This document shows positions 1 to 6,962 of a stretch of 35,635 nt of DNA, piece by piece. The notes below the pieces were generated by a model that had not been told where the DNA came from, made no database searches, and saw nothing but the letters and a program-made list of their open reading frames with translations. The stretch is from Sphingobacterium sp. (GTDB lineage: Bacteria > Bacteroidota > Bacteroidia > Sphingobacteriales > Sphingobacteriaceae): positions 1 to 35,635 of the forward strand of contig JAQZAZ010000041.1 in NCBI GenBank assembly GCA_029239355.1. Reading direction: 5' to 3'. The translations under genes and the position numbers were made by a program. The stretch's first letter is position 1; every line of letters begins with the position of its first letter.

Positions 1-13
1 TCGTTACATTTAG

Positions 14-86
<73 letters not shown>

Positions 87-265
87 TTCTAATATTTTTA
101 TTAAACTTACGTTCTATCAACGCTAATCAGATAGCTTTATCTTTTCAGCGAGTGCAAATATCGAATTTACTTTTGATTTTTGCAAGTTTATTTTTTACTT
201 TTTTTTCATTTAAAGAACTAAGCAAACTTAGTTGTAATGAACCGTTGTTCCCTTGTTTGCTGATG

Positions 266-296
266 CAAAGATAGACACAAAACTCACTTTACAAAA
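266..296 (-). promoter_or_regulatory. Predicted Bacteroidota promoter facing tRNA-Thr
   Basis: On the minus strand there is TATCTTTG (plus positions 266-273), matching the TAnnTTTG -7 box of the phylum's primary sigma factor. A TTTG -33 element lies 18 bp upstream (plus 292-295). Transcription would start near 260 and run through a leader of about 170 nt into the tRNA. This is a motif match only; a nearer weaker box (GATATTTG, around 151-158) could also serve. Confidence 0.4.
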
Positions 297-377
297 ATAT
301 TTATCAAAAAAAAACACCACTTTTTGTCAATTATACTGATATGCAGCACAATAATTTTTAATTGGTTATTTACCTAT

Positions 378-407
378 TTTGGTTATTTGCTTAATGTACT
401 ATCTTTG
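378..407 (+). promoter_or_regulatory. Predicted promoter directly abutting the start of the outer-membrane protein gene
   Basis: TTTG at 378-381 is followed after 18 bp by TATCTTTG at 400-407, a full match to the Bacteroidota -33/-7 pattern. The box ends three bases before the ATG at 411. If it is active, the transcript would begin at or within a few bases of the start codon, giving a leaderless mRNA. Confidence 0.35.
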
Positions 408-410
408 GGC

Positions 411-1574
411 ATGCAAATTTTACCGCAATCACTTTCAAAACTTACCCGGTATACAGCGCTGCTTGCGTTATTTATAGTCGGAAAAAACGATTTGAAAGCT
501 CAAAATATTATTCAAAAATTGAGTAAAAAATTCCTCTCAGCTGAAAAGGACTCTACACGTTCAGGCAGCTTTATGGTTCTACCCGCCGTTGGCTACGCAC
601 AGGAAACAGGTGTCGAATATGGTTTAGCCAGCTCCTATAATTTCTATTTAGACAAGTCTGATCCCCATATCCGTACTTCTACGATGATGCTTATGGGAAC
701 TTTTACCTCTAAACATCAGTCTAATTTTAAATTCCAAACTGATCTTTGGTCAAAAAATAACGACTATCATTTTGTCAGCGAAATTCGATATCGTAACTGG
801 CCATTTAATTATTATGGCATCGGCATGGACACCTGGAAGACGGACGAAGAACGGGTTGATCAAAAGCTATTTCGCGTAAAACTGGAGGCGGAAAAAAAGG
901 TTGGAAATAATCTATATTCGGGGGTCAATATACAATACGACAATTTTTCGATCCGTAGTGACAGCACTGACCATGCATTCAATCAATCCAATCTTATTGG
1001 AAAAGAGGGTGGCCAGCAATTGCTACTTGGTGTATCTCAGTTATTCGACAACCGAGATAATGTTTCCTATAGCACCCGTGGTTATTATGCCAAATTGCGG
1101 CTTGCTTACGCGCCTAAGTTATGGACGAACACCGACTTCAATGGGGCAAACTTGGATATAGACCTTCGCGGTTTTTTTCCAATACACAAACAGGTCACGC
1201 TTGCCCTCCAGGGAATCTTTCGTTCAACATTCGGCAAAACAATTCCTTTCTATAATTACCGTGAGCTAGGTGGCGACATGATGATGCGTGGATATTACCT
1301 CGGCCGTTATCGTGACAAAAATTACCTTGCTTCACAGGCGGAATTGCGTTACCGTTTCCATCCTCGCTTCGGCATTGTTGGTTTTTCGGGAATTGGATCA
1401 ACTTTTTCTAAAGAAAATAGCAGTAGATACGTACCGAGTTATGGCGGTGGCGTACGTTACTTCTTTAGCTTGGAGCATAATAGCAGCATTCGATTTGATT
1501 ATTCTTATGGGGAACAAAGAGCTGCAGAAAAACGACAATCGGGCTTCTACCTTTCCTTAAGTGAGGCTTTCTAA
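411..1574 (+). CDS. BamA/TamA (Omp85)-like outer-membrane beta-barrel protein
   Basis: The product is a 387-aa outer-membrane protein with an Omp85-type 'bacterial surface antigen' barrel. The start chosen is the ATG at 411 because it opens a typical signal peptide (MQILPQSL..., hydrophobic core ALLALFIV, likely cleavage after LKA near residue 30). The same frame is open back to a TTG at 324, but that would bury the signal peptide. The barrel shows alternating aromatic strands, the family signature LGGDMMMRGYYLGRYRDKN around residues 305-325, and a C-terminal phenylalanine suited to BAM recognition. No POTRA domains are visible before the barrel, so it resembles short Bacteroidota barrels more than BamA itself. 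Members of the family insert or translocate proteins or lipids at the outer membrane; the substrate here is unknown. No operon partner is visible. Confidence 0.85.
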   Translation: MQILPQSLSKLTRYTALLALFIVGKNDLKAQNIIQKLSKKFLSAEKDSTRSGSFMVLPAVGYAQETGVEYGLASSYNFYLDKSDPHIRTSTMMLMGTFTSKHQSNFKFQTDLWSKNNDYHFVSEIRYRNWPFNYYGIGMDTWKTDEERVDQKLFRVKLEAEKKVGNNLYSGVNIQYDNFSIRSDSTDHAFNQSNLIGKEGGQQLLLGVSQLFDNRDNVSYSTRGYYAKLRLAYAPKLWTNTDFNGANLDIDLRGFFPIHKQVTLALQGIFRSTFGKTIPFYNYRELGGDMMMRGYYLGRYRDKNYLASQAELRYRFHPRFGIVGFSGIGSTFSKENSSRYVPSYGGGVRYFFSLEHNSSIRFDYSYGEQRAAEKRQSGFYLSLSEAF

Positions 1575-1582
1575 ATAAAAAT

Positions 1583-1607
1583 GGGAGCAATTCATCATTT
1601 TGCTCCC
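1583..1607 (-). terminator. Hairpin terminator between convergent genes
   Basis: A perfect 8-bp inverted repeat (GGGAGCAA at 1583-1590, TTGCTCCC at 1600-1607) encloses a 9-nt loop. On the minus strand the stem is followed by a T-rich run (ATTTTTATTT), as expected for an intrinsic terminator serving the gene that ends at 1648. On the plus strand no U tract follows, so termination of the barrel gene there would be weaker. Confidence 0.75.
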
Positions 1608-1647
1608 TCAATAGGCCCAAACTGAATACTCAATACCCCAGCCCAGC

Positions 1648-2175
1648 TTAAAATCTGATCAAAAAATTTTCTTTGTGCTGTCCTTTTCTGAAATAAACTA
1701 AACCAATTCGGTATAAGTCTACGGTGACAACCACGCGATCATCATCTTTTAACTTGTTCCAATATTTTTCCCGTTCTCCTGACAAATGCGGTTCATTGAC
1801 AATCAATATATCGCGTTCAGCAACGTAAGTCAGTAATTTCAGGTCAAGATGTGCCTGATCAATATAATAAATTTTGCGGGTAGAATAGCTTCCAGTTCCA
1901 TCTTTCAATAGTTTTTCATAATCTGCTGTTGGCGCTTCGGCCAGATACGCAAACTGATCATAGGCAAAAGCTTTTAATATGCGGTCGACTAACAGATACT
2001 TTTTTTGCTCTACCCTGCCTTTTTCCCGAATACCAAGGGGCAGATTTGCAATCGCATCAGCTTCACCTTGCTGATAAATTACTTCATCCACCAATTTATA
2101 AACAAACGGAGAATGTGTCCCATGCCGGCTATGGGAAATGAAATAATGGCGCCAATACTTCAGGTGGTAATTCAT
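1648..2175 (-). CDS. Truncated O-methyltransferase-like protein lacking the SAM-binding core
   Basis: The product is a 175-aa soluble protein. Its N-terminus (RHGTHSPFVYKLVDEVIY, residues about 17-34) and C-terminus (VVVTVDLYRIGLVYFRKGQ, about residue 148 onward) match, from memory, the two ends of a Bacteroidota class I SAM-dependent methyltransferase family that is usually about 230-250 aa. The middle, where the family carries its SAM-binding E-x-G-x-x-x-G segment, is missing. Residues 45-130 are short helical and strand segments with no glycine-rich loop. It is an intact frame with a good ATG, not an obvious frameshift. Catalytic methyl transfer therefore looks unlikely; a structural or vestigial role is possible. 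A terminator follows at 1583-1607. The family assignment is moderately sure, the function unknown. Confidence 0.75.
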   Translation of the reverse strand: MNYHLKYWRHYFISHSRHGTHSPFVYKLVDEVIYQQGEADAIANLPLGIREKGRVEQKKYLLVDRILKAFAYDQFAYLAEAPTADYEKLLKDGTGSYSTRKIYYIDQAHLDLKLLTYVAERDILIVNEPHLSGEREKYWNKLKDDDRVVVTVDLYRIGLVYFRKGQHKENFLIRF

Positions 2176-2182
2176 TTTGCTG

Positions 2183-2213
2183 CAAACATCGAAAAATTTA
2201 CCCTGATATACAA
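2183..2213 (-). promoter_or_regulatory. Possible promoter for the methyltransferase-like gene
   Basis: On the minus strand GATGTTTG (plus 2183-2190) is one mismatch from TAnnTTTG, with TTG (plus 2211-2213) 20 bp upstream. It sits immediately before the ATG at 2175 and would give a very short leader or none. The match is weak; read-through from the kinase gene upstream is an alternative. Confidence 0.25.
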
Positions 2214-2398
2214 TTAAATTCTTGTTCCGTCATGGTATAATTAATCATCTACAGCTAGTAAAAAAGTATATACAACAGCGCTTTCAGCATTTATTTCACA
2301 TGGAACATTTAATTTCAACGTAAATGAACAAGCGTCGTAACTTTTACCTTGAGCACAAAAGGAAGAGGATTAAGATATGTTGTATCTCGCATTTTAAC

Positions 2399-3718
2399 TT
2401 AAAACTGGAGTATAAAAGCGCTGCCTTCTCCCTCCACACTATTGAGAAAAATGGTACCCTTATGCAACAACATAATCTGTTTGCTCAGAGTCAGGCCAAC
2501 CCCGGTACCTGTTTTCTTTGTGGTAAAAAATGGTGTGAAGATCTGTTCCTGAAGATCAACCGGGATTCCCGCCCCGTTATCTTCAATGCGAACCTGCACC
2601 TTCCCATCTATTTCCAATGCAGACAAACTAATGTATGCATCTTCCCTAGTCTTTACGGCATCTATGGCATTCAACATCAAATTGATAATAACTTGTTCAA
2701 TCAGATTGACATCAGCATAAAGTATCAAACGCGTATTCTTTAAGATAATATCGACATCGATATTTTTTTGAATCAATGTCGGCTCAAGCAACTGATAGAT
2801 ATGTTCAAATAGCTGGGAAATCTGAATAGGTGCCACCTGTGGCTGATCCACTTTGTTGATCATGCGGTAGCTTTTTGCAAAATGCAAGAGTCCTTCGCTC
2901 CGACGTTTAATGGTCGATATCCCTGTCTTCAGATCATCAATATCCTCATATCCTCTAAAATGATCCAATCGTCCATTTAGTGTTTCGGCTAGCGAGCTGA
3001 TCGGGGCAATAGAGTTCATGATCTCGTGCGTAAGTACACGTAATAATTTATGCCAGGCTTTTGTCTCAGTCTCGTCGATGGCTTCATTGATATTTTGATA
3101 AACGACAATACGGAATACGGCATCCTGGGTCTCAAAACTAGAACTTTGGATCAGCAACTTGATCTTCCCTTTACTCGATTGAATAGGTTCCATTTGCTGT
3201 TGACCATTGTCCAATAGCATTGTTTTTTCATAAAGGTCTGGATTTTTCTTTTTTAGTCCGGCGATATTCCCCAAATGGGGCAAATGGAAAAGCTGCTTGA
3301 AAGCATCGTTCACCCACATCACTTTTCCAGTATCCATTTCATAGAAGATAATCGCTGAATTCAACATATTGATCACACGGTCGAGATACTGATGTTGAAT
3401 TTCTTGTTTAATGCTAATCTCCTTGTAAGTTTCGTTAATTTGATTGAAAGCAGTAAATAATTGACCTTCAGTTGATTTTGGATTTTTCACCAAAAAACGC
3501 CTCGTAAAGTCTCTATATTTGACAGCCTCTGCAAATTCGACAAGCTGGCGTTCTAAGAAATTATATTGACCATACAGATTGAAACCTAGATAAAGCATCA
3601 TACAAAAGACCAATGTGGCCTGCACGTACTCATGCTTCATCAGCAGGTAGGCACCGGCAACCGAAGCCGCCAAAAGCAAAATAACTTTAATTGCATTTAA
3701 AATCTTTCCATGTCTCAT
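2399..3718 (-). CDS. NtrY-like sensor histidine kinase with two membrane helices and almost no periplasmic loop
   Basis: The product is a 439-aa membrane kinase, presumably the partner of the response regulator immediately upstream (3 bp gap). Two helices at about residues 7-27 and 31-50 are joined by only a few residues (KHEYVQ), so there is no extracytoplasmic sensor domain. A linker follows, then a PAS-like domain at about 112-212 (IIFYEMDTGKVMWVNDAF). The phosphoacceptor histidine is H231 in LTHEIMNSIAP. The ATP-binding domain has an N box around 346-353 (NLMLNAID), a G1 box DNGAGIP (380-386) and a G2 box GTGVGL (404-409). In this family the kinase autophosphorylates on the histidine and passes phosphate to the regulator's aspartate. 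The stimulus is unknown; the lack of a periplasmic domain suggests sensing within the membrane or through another protein. It is the last gene of the tolC-regulator-kinase unit. Confidence 0.92.
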   Translation of the reverse strand: MRHGKILNAIKVILLLAASVAGAYLLMKHEYVQATLVFCMMLYLGFNLYGQYNFLERQLVEFAEAVKYRDFTRRFLVKNPKSTEGQLFTAFNQINETYKEISIKQEIQHQYLDRVINMLNSAIIFYEMDTGKVMWVNDAFKQLFHLPHLGNIAGLKKKNPDLYEKTMLLDNGQQQMEPIQSSKGKIKLLIQSSSFETQDAVFRIVVYQNINEAIDETETKAWHKLLRVLTHEIMNSIAPISSLAETLNGRLDHFRGYEDIDDLKTGISTIKRRSEGLLHFAKSYRMINKVDQPQVAPIQISQLFEHIYQLLEPTLIQKNIDVDIILKNTRLILYADVNLIEQVIINLMLNAIDAVKTREDAYISLSALEIDGKVQVRIEDNGAGIPVDLQEQIFTPFFTTKKTGTGVGLTLSKQIMLLHKGTIFLNSVEGEGSAFILQF

Positions 3719-3721
3719 AGA

Positions 3722-5083
3722 CTAGATATCGTATTTTTCCAAACGCCTGTAGAGAGCAGCGCGAGTAAGGCCCAATTCCTTTGCAGCTTTACTGATATTG
3801 CCATTATAGCGTTCGATGGCTGATTTGATGGCCTTCCGTTCCAATTCTTCCAGATTTTGACTGTTGGATACAGATTCAACAACAACCCTTTCCGCTTGTT
3901 GTTCAATAGGTGAGAAAAATAGATCATTTCCTGCAATGCTTACCTGATCAGCCATTATTACAGCCCGTTCGATACTGTATTGCAGCTCACGGACATTGCC
4001 TGGAAAATGGTATGCAAAAAGTTTTTTGATAGCATCAGGTTCAAATCCCTCGATCCGCTTATTATATTTCTTGGCATAGATGTCCAGAAAATGTACGGCC
4101 AACAGTTTAATATCCTCTCCCCTCTCACGTAATGGTGGCACCTGTATCTCCACGGTATTGATCCGATAAATCAAATCCTTTCGAAAGCGGCTTTCATCCG
4201 CCAGATGTTTCAGCGATACATTTGTTGCGGAGATTAAACGAATATCCACGGGGATCGGTTGGTAAGAGCCCAGAGGTGTAACCTGTCGGTTTTGTAGAAC
4301 AGTCAATAGTTTGGCTTGTTGTTGCAAGGAGATATTCCCAATTTCATCCAGGAACAATGTTCCACCATTTGCTGCTTCGAAACGACCTTGACGATCTTCG
4401 CGTGCATCTGTGAATGCCCCTTTTTTATAGCCAAAAAGCTCGCTTTCAAATAACGTTTCTGTCAGCGCTCCCACATCAACCTTCACATACACTTGATCTG
4501 AGCGTAATGACCGTCGTTGGATAGCCTGTGCAATCAGATCCTTACCTGTTCCATTTTCGCCTAGTATCAGAATATTTGCATCAGTCGGTGCTATTTTTTC
4601 AAGTTTATATTGCAGTTCATCCATGACCACTGAATTACCGATGAGATCCGGACTAGTACTTGAGCGTAACAGCGAACTTTTATTCTTCCGCTCCCTATTC
4701 TTTGACTCCGCAAGTGTGCTTTCAATCGTTGCCAACAACTGCTCATTTTCCCAAGGCTTAACCACAAAGTCTGCAGCGCCTTGTTTCAGTGACTTTACTG
4801 CTAGATCGACGGCGCCATAGGCCGTGATCATAATCACATGAACCTGCGGAAACTTTTCTTTGATCCGTGATAACCAATATAAGCCTTCATTTCCTGTATT
4901 GATCGTGCTTTTGAAATTCATATCCAGAAGCACAAGGTCATAAGGCATTTTATCCAAATGCCCAATCAGGTTTTCTGGATTAGATTCGACTTGAACATGG
5001 CTAACTTTAGGTTTCAGCAAAATCCTTGCTGCAGTAAGTAAATCTTGGTCATCGTCGACAACTAAAATAGATGCTTTTTTCAT
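3722..5083 (-). CDS. NtrC-family sigma-54-dependent response regulator
   Basis: The product is a 453-aa transcription activator in three parts. The receiver (1-125) has acidic residues at 10-12, phosphoacceptor D54, T87 and K109. The AAA+ domain (about 146-390) has Walker A GENGTGKD (175-182), the sigma-54 contact loop GAFTDA (222-227; the commonest form in the family is GAFTGA), Walker B FLDE (244-247) and the conserved FRKDLIYRIN segment (300-309). The C-terminus is a Fis-type helix-turn-helix (about 427-450, NISKAAKELGLTRAALYRRL). Such proteins bind enhancers about 100 bp upstream and use ATP to open promoters held by sigma-54 RNA polymerase. It lies 29 bp after tolC and 3 bp before the kinase gene. 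The tandem palindromes upstream of tolC, the adaptor gene and P10 are its likely binding sites, which would make its operon autoregulated. Confidence 0.95.
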   Translation of the reverse strand: MKKASILVVDDDQDLLTAARILLKPKVSHVQVESNPENLIGHLDKMPYDLVLLDMNFKSTINTGNEGLYWLSRIKEKFPQVHVIMITAYGAVDLAVKSLKQGAADFVVKPWENEQLLATIESTLAESKNRERKNKSSLLRSSTSPDLIGNSVVMDELQYKLEKIAPTDANILILGENGTGKDLIAQAIQRRSLRSDQVYVKVDVGALTETLFESELFGYKKGAFTDAREDRQGRFEAANGGTLFLDEIGNISLQQQAKLLTVLQNRQVTPLGSYQPIPVDIRLISATNVSLKHLADESRFRKDLIYRINTVEIQVPPLRERGEDIKLLAVHFLDIYAKKYNKRIEGFEPDAIKKLFAYHFPGNVRELQYSIERAVIMADQVSIAGNDLFFSPIEQQAERVVVESVSNSQNLEELERKAIKSAIERYNGNISKAAKELGLTRAALYRRLEKYDI

Positions 5084-5112
5084 ATTCCTTGGCTTCTTTC
5101 TGACTAAGATAA

Positions 5113-6495
5113 CTATAAATTTAACGAGCCTGCGTAATAATCATTGATATATTTTTGTAGCAACCATTCATATTGCTTGACAACCAATTGGATCTGACTG
5201 TTATCATATTTATTCTTCGCTGTTAAAAATATGACCGAATTACTATTCCCCAGCTCGAATACAACCTTGGCGATGCGAAATGATTCGGCATAATTTGTGT
5301 TTTGCTCATGCAATTGCACTATCATATTGCTCGCATTCCTCAGGTTAAAAACGGCATTTGAAGTCTCAGCTCTTAAATTATTTAGGGCTATCTCCCGTTG
5401 GAATTTAGTTGATTCTAAATCCAGTTTAGCTAATTTAACATCATTCCTAACCTTAAACCTATTAAATACAGGGATTGAAAGATTTAGTGAAACGTATTTC
5501 CCAACATTATTTTTCATCTGATACCAATAATCCCCGTCCATTCCATTTTTGGAATAATTCGAATTCAACCCACCGTTTAATGATAAAGAAGGCCAATAGG
5601 ATGATTGTGCTATTTTGATATTCTTTTCGGCTGCTTTAATTTTCCAATCTAGCGACGGAATATCCGGCAGGTTTTCCGTAGCCAATTTATAAAGTGTTGC
5701 AGCATCTAATTTTTGCGCGTCAGTTGTCAACTCCAATGCTTGTAAATCGCCCAACTGCGCTTCGTCAATATTTAAAAAACCAGCCATTTTCACACGATTC
5801 ATATTAAGAATCTGCTTATTATTTTCGATCGAATTGATATCATTGGCAAGTTGCCCCTTCAGATCATAATAATCCCCAGGATTAATCGCGCCTTCTTTTT
5901 GCATTGCTTCGGCACGACGCACCTGCTCACGGGTCACTTCGGTCTGCAATTCAGATTGCTTCAAAACATCTTGTGCTGTCAATACCTGGATGTATGCCGT
6001 AATGACATCAAGTTTCAATGCATTAACCTGAGAATCAAACTCTAGTTTTCCAGCCGTTTTCGCATCAGCTCGCATCCGGATATCATTTAATATCCGAAAT
6101 CCATTAAATACCGGCACGCTAGCATCTAACGAGAAATTCCCAGAAGAGTTATTTCTGGTAATGTACTGATTTGTGGAGTTATCGACTGAACGCCCGGAGG
6201 TAAGGCTATGACCTAGTTGTCCATTTAAATTGGGTAATCGATTCGCCTTTGCTTGTGAAAGATTCACTTCAGCGCGTTTTACATTGAGTTCATTCTGCAA
6301 CAAAGTAGGATTAGCTTTAACAGCTAATTGGATACATTCAGTCAAACTACGTTTTGGTCGCTGATTTTCACTATTGACGGTTGATTCCTTGCTGAAGACA
6401 GCCTTCTCTTCTATTCCCTGCTCACCTTGTTGTGCGTCCACTTTCGCGTAAGCCAGCAAAAAACATAATGTACTATATATATAGATTCTCTTCAT
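5113..6495 (-). CDS. TolC-family outer-membrane efflux channel
   Basis: The product is a 460-aa outer-membrane channel of the TolC/OEP family. The ATG at 6495 was chosen because it opens a clean signal peptide (MKRIYIYSTLCFLLAYAKVDA, cleavage likely after residue 21). An in-frame ATG 39 bp upstream would add 13 residues before it and would lie upstream of the predicted transcript start. Two OEP repeats are visible, beginning near SLTECIQLAVKANP (about residue 50) and PDIPSLDWKIKAAEKN (about residue 280), each with long amphipathic helices and a short strand region (SLDASVPVFNGFR; SLNLSIPVFNRFK). TolC trimers join a periplasmic adaptor and an inner-membrane pump into a conduit out of the cell. 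The matching adaptor gene starts 467 bp away on the other strand, so the two probably act together. It heads the tolC-regulator-kinase operon. Confidence 0.93.
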   Translation of the reverse strand: MKRIYIYSTLCFLLAYAKVDAQQGEQGIEEKAVFSKESTVNSENQRPKRSLTECIQLAVKANPTLLQNELNVKRAEVNLSQAKANRLPNLNGQLGHSLTSGRSVDNSTNQYITRNNSSGNFSLDASVPVFNGFRILNDIRMRADAKTAGKLEFDSQVNALKLDVITAYIQVLTAQDVLKQSELQTEVTREQVRRAEAMQKEGAINPGDYYDLKGQLANDINSIENNKQILNMNRVKMAGFLNIDEAQLGDLQALELTTDAQKLDAATLYKLATENLPDIPSLDWKIKAAEKNIKIAQSSYWPSLSLNGGLNSNYSKNGMDGDYWYQMKNNVGKYVSLNLSIPVFNRFKVRNDVKLAKLDLESTKFQREIALNNLRAETSNAVFNLRNASNMIVQLHEQNTNYAESFRIAKVVFELGNSNSVIFLTAKNKYDNSQIQLVVKQYEWLLQKYINDYYAGSLNL

Positions 6496-6517
6496 ATCCA
6501 CTTTTTGTTTCCAAACA

Positions 6518-6533
6518 GACCATCGCCATGCCA
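6518..6533 (-). promoter_or_regulatory. Candidate sigma-54 promoter of tolC
   Basis: On the minus strand the sequence is TGGCATGGCGATGGTC. The -24 half TGGCA is intact; the -12 half keeps T and G at the expected positions but lacks the canonical GC. It lies 52 bp from the nearest palindrome (6586-6601), and a start near 6508 would leave about a 13-nt leader. The assignment rests on this spacing, which is nearly the same at the other two sites. Confidence 0.4.
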
Positions 6534-6585
6534 AACAAAGAAAACACTATATATCAAATAGATACAAAAAAAGTATTTTCAAAAA

Positions 6586-6644
6586 TGTTCGTTAATGAAC
6601 AGTCGGTGTGCGTAGTTGGACAATAGTCTGTTCCATTCCGGAAA
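6586..6644 (-). promoter_or_regulatory. Triple palindromic enhancer upstream of tolC
   Basis: Three 16-bp sites lie in phase: TGTTCG-TTAA-TGAACA (6586-6601), TGTGCG-TAGT-TGGACA (6607-6622) and a degenerate TGTTCC-ATTC-CGGAAA (6629-6644). Start-to-start spacing is 21 and 22 bp, close to two helical turns, so proteins bound to them would lie on one face of the DNA. They are the likely upstream activating sites for the sigma-54 regulator encoded in this operon. Confidence 0.65.
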
Positions 6645-6830
6645 TCTTAGCGCATAAATAAAAACACTCACATGATCAAATCCTCTCTTTATTTTATTGT
6701 TCATTGGACATGCTATGGATATTGAACGATTCTTCTACGCTTATAACCGAACAAGCTCCGTTTAAAGATAGAAATTAGTCTTAATTATATCCCGCTATCC
6801 TATTTAAAGAAGTTGTAAAAAACTGTAGGC

Positions 6831-6867
6831 TGTACGTCTTCGTACAAGAAGTGTCCGCTATCGAACA
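6831..6867 (+). promoter_or_regulatory. Double palindromic enhancer upstream of the adaptor operon
   Basis: TGTACG-TCTT-CGTACA (6831-6846) has fully palindromic arms. It is followed 21 bp later by TGTCCG-CTAT-CGAACA (6852-6867), whose symmetry extends one base further on each side (G...C). These are the best copies of the motif in the window and sit about 80-115 bp before the inferred transcription start, a normal distance for NtrC-type enhancers. Confidence 0.7.
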
Positions 6868-6920
6868 CCAAATGCAAATAAAAACAATATAAACAACTAC
6901 AAATCAGATATTTAAATTAT

Positions 6921-6936
6921 TGGCACAGCTTTCATA
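6921..6936 (+). promoter_or_regulatory. Candidate sigma-54 promoter of the adaptor-permease operon
   Basis: TGGCACAGCTTTCATA has a perfect TGGCAC -24 element preceded by T, resembling the -24 half of classical glutamine-synthetase promoters. The -12 half has AT where GC is expected, so the match is one-sided. It lies 53 bp beyond the enhancer pair and 27 bp before the ATG, predicting a start near 6946. Confidence 0.45.
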
Positions 6937-6962
6937 GTTATATACCAAATTGATATTAAATT

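Larger units (their letters stand above)
87..410. other. AT-rich intergenic region between tRNA-Thr and the outer-membrane protein gene
   Basis: No gene is supported in these 324 bp. The stretch is strongly AT-rich, with long T runs around 165-210. It contains a perfect 7-bp inverted repeat with a 4-nt loop (AACTAAG at 216-222, CTTAGTT at 227-233) that lacks an adjacent T tract, so it is not an obvious terminator. Two promoter-like box pairs lie here, one on each strand, and are listed separately. Confidence 0.6.
6496..6962. promoter_or_regulatory. Divergent control region between tolC and the adaptor gene
   Basis: This 467-bp stretch holds no gene. It contains two clusters of the 16-bp palindrome TGTNCG-N4-CGNACA and two opposed TGGCA promoter elements, each listed separately. 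The symmetric layout points to coordinated control of both divergent operons by one activator. The central part (about 6650-6825) is AT-rich and shows no further strong motif. Confidence 0.7.

Noticed and set aside
216..233. AACTAAG/CTTAGTT hairpin as a terminator near the tRNA
   Set aside because: The stem is short and AT-rich, with no T tract immediately after it on either strand.
324..410. N-terminal extension of the barrel protein from a TTG at 324
   Set aside because: It would place 29 residues before a convincing signal peptide and lies upstream of the predicted promoter.
2324..2743. 139-aa plus-strand frame beginning in the gap after the kinase gene
   Set aside because: Most of it is antisense to the kinase ATP-binding domain, and the translation shows no domain-like composition or known motif.
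6496..6534. Longer tolC start 13 codons upstream
   Set aside because: It adds residues (MAWRWSVWKQKVD) before a clean signal peptide and would start upstream of the candidate transcription start.
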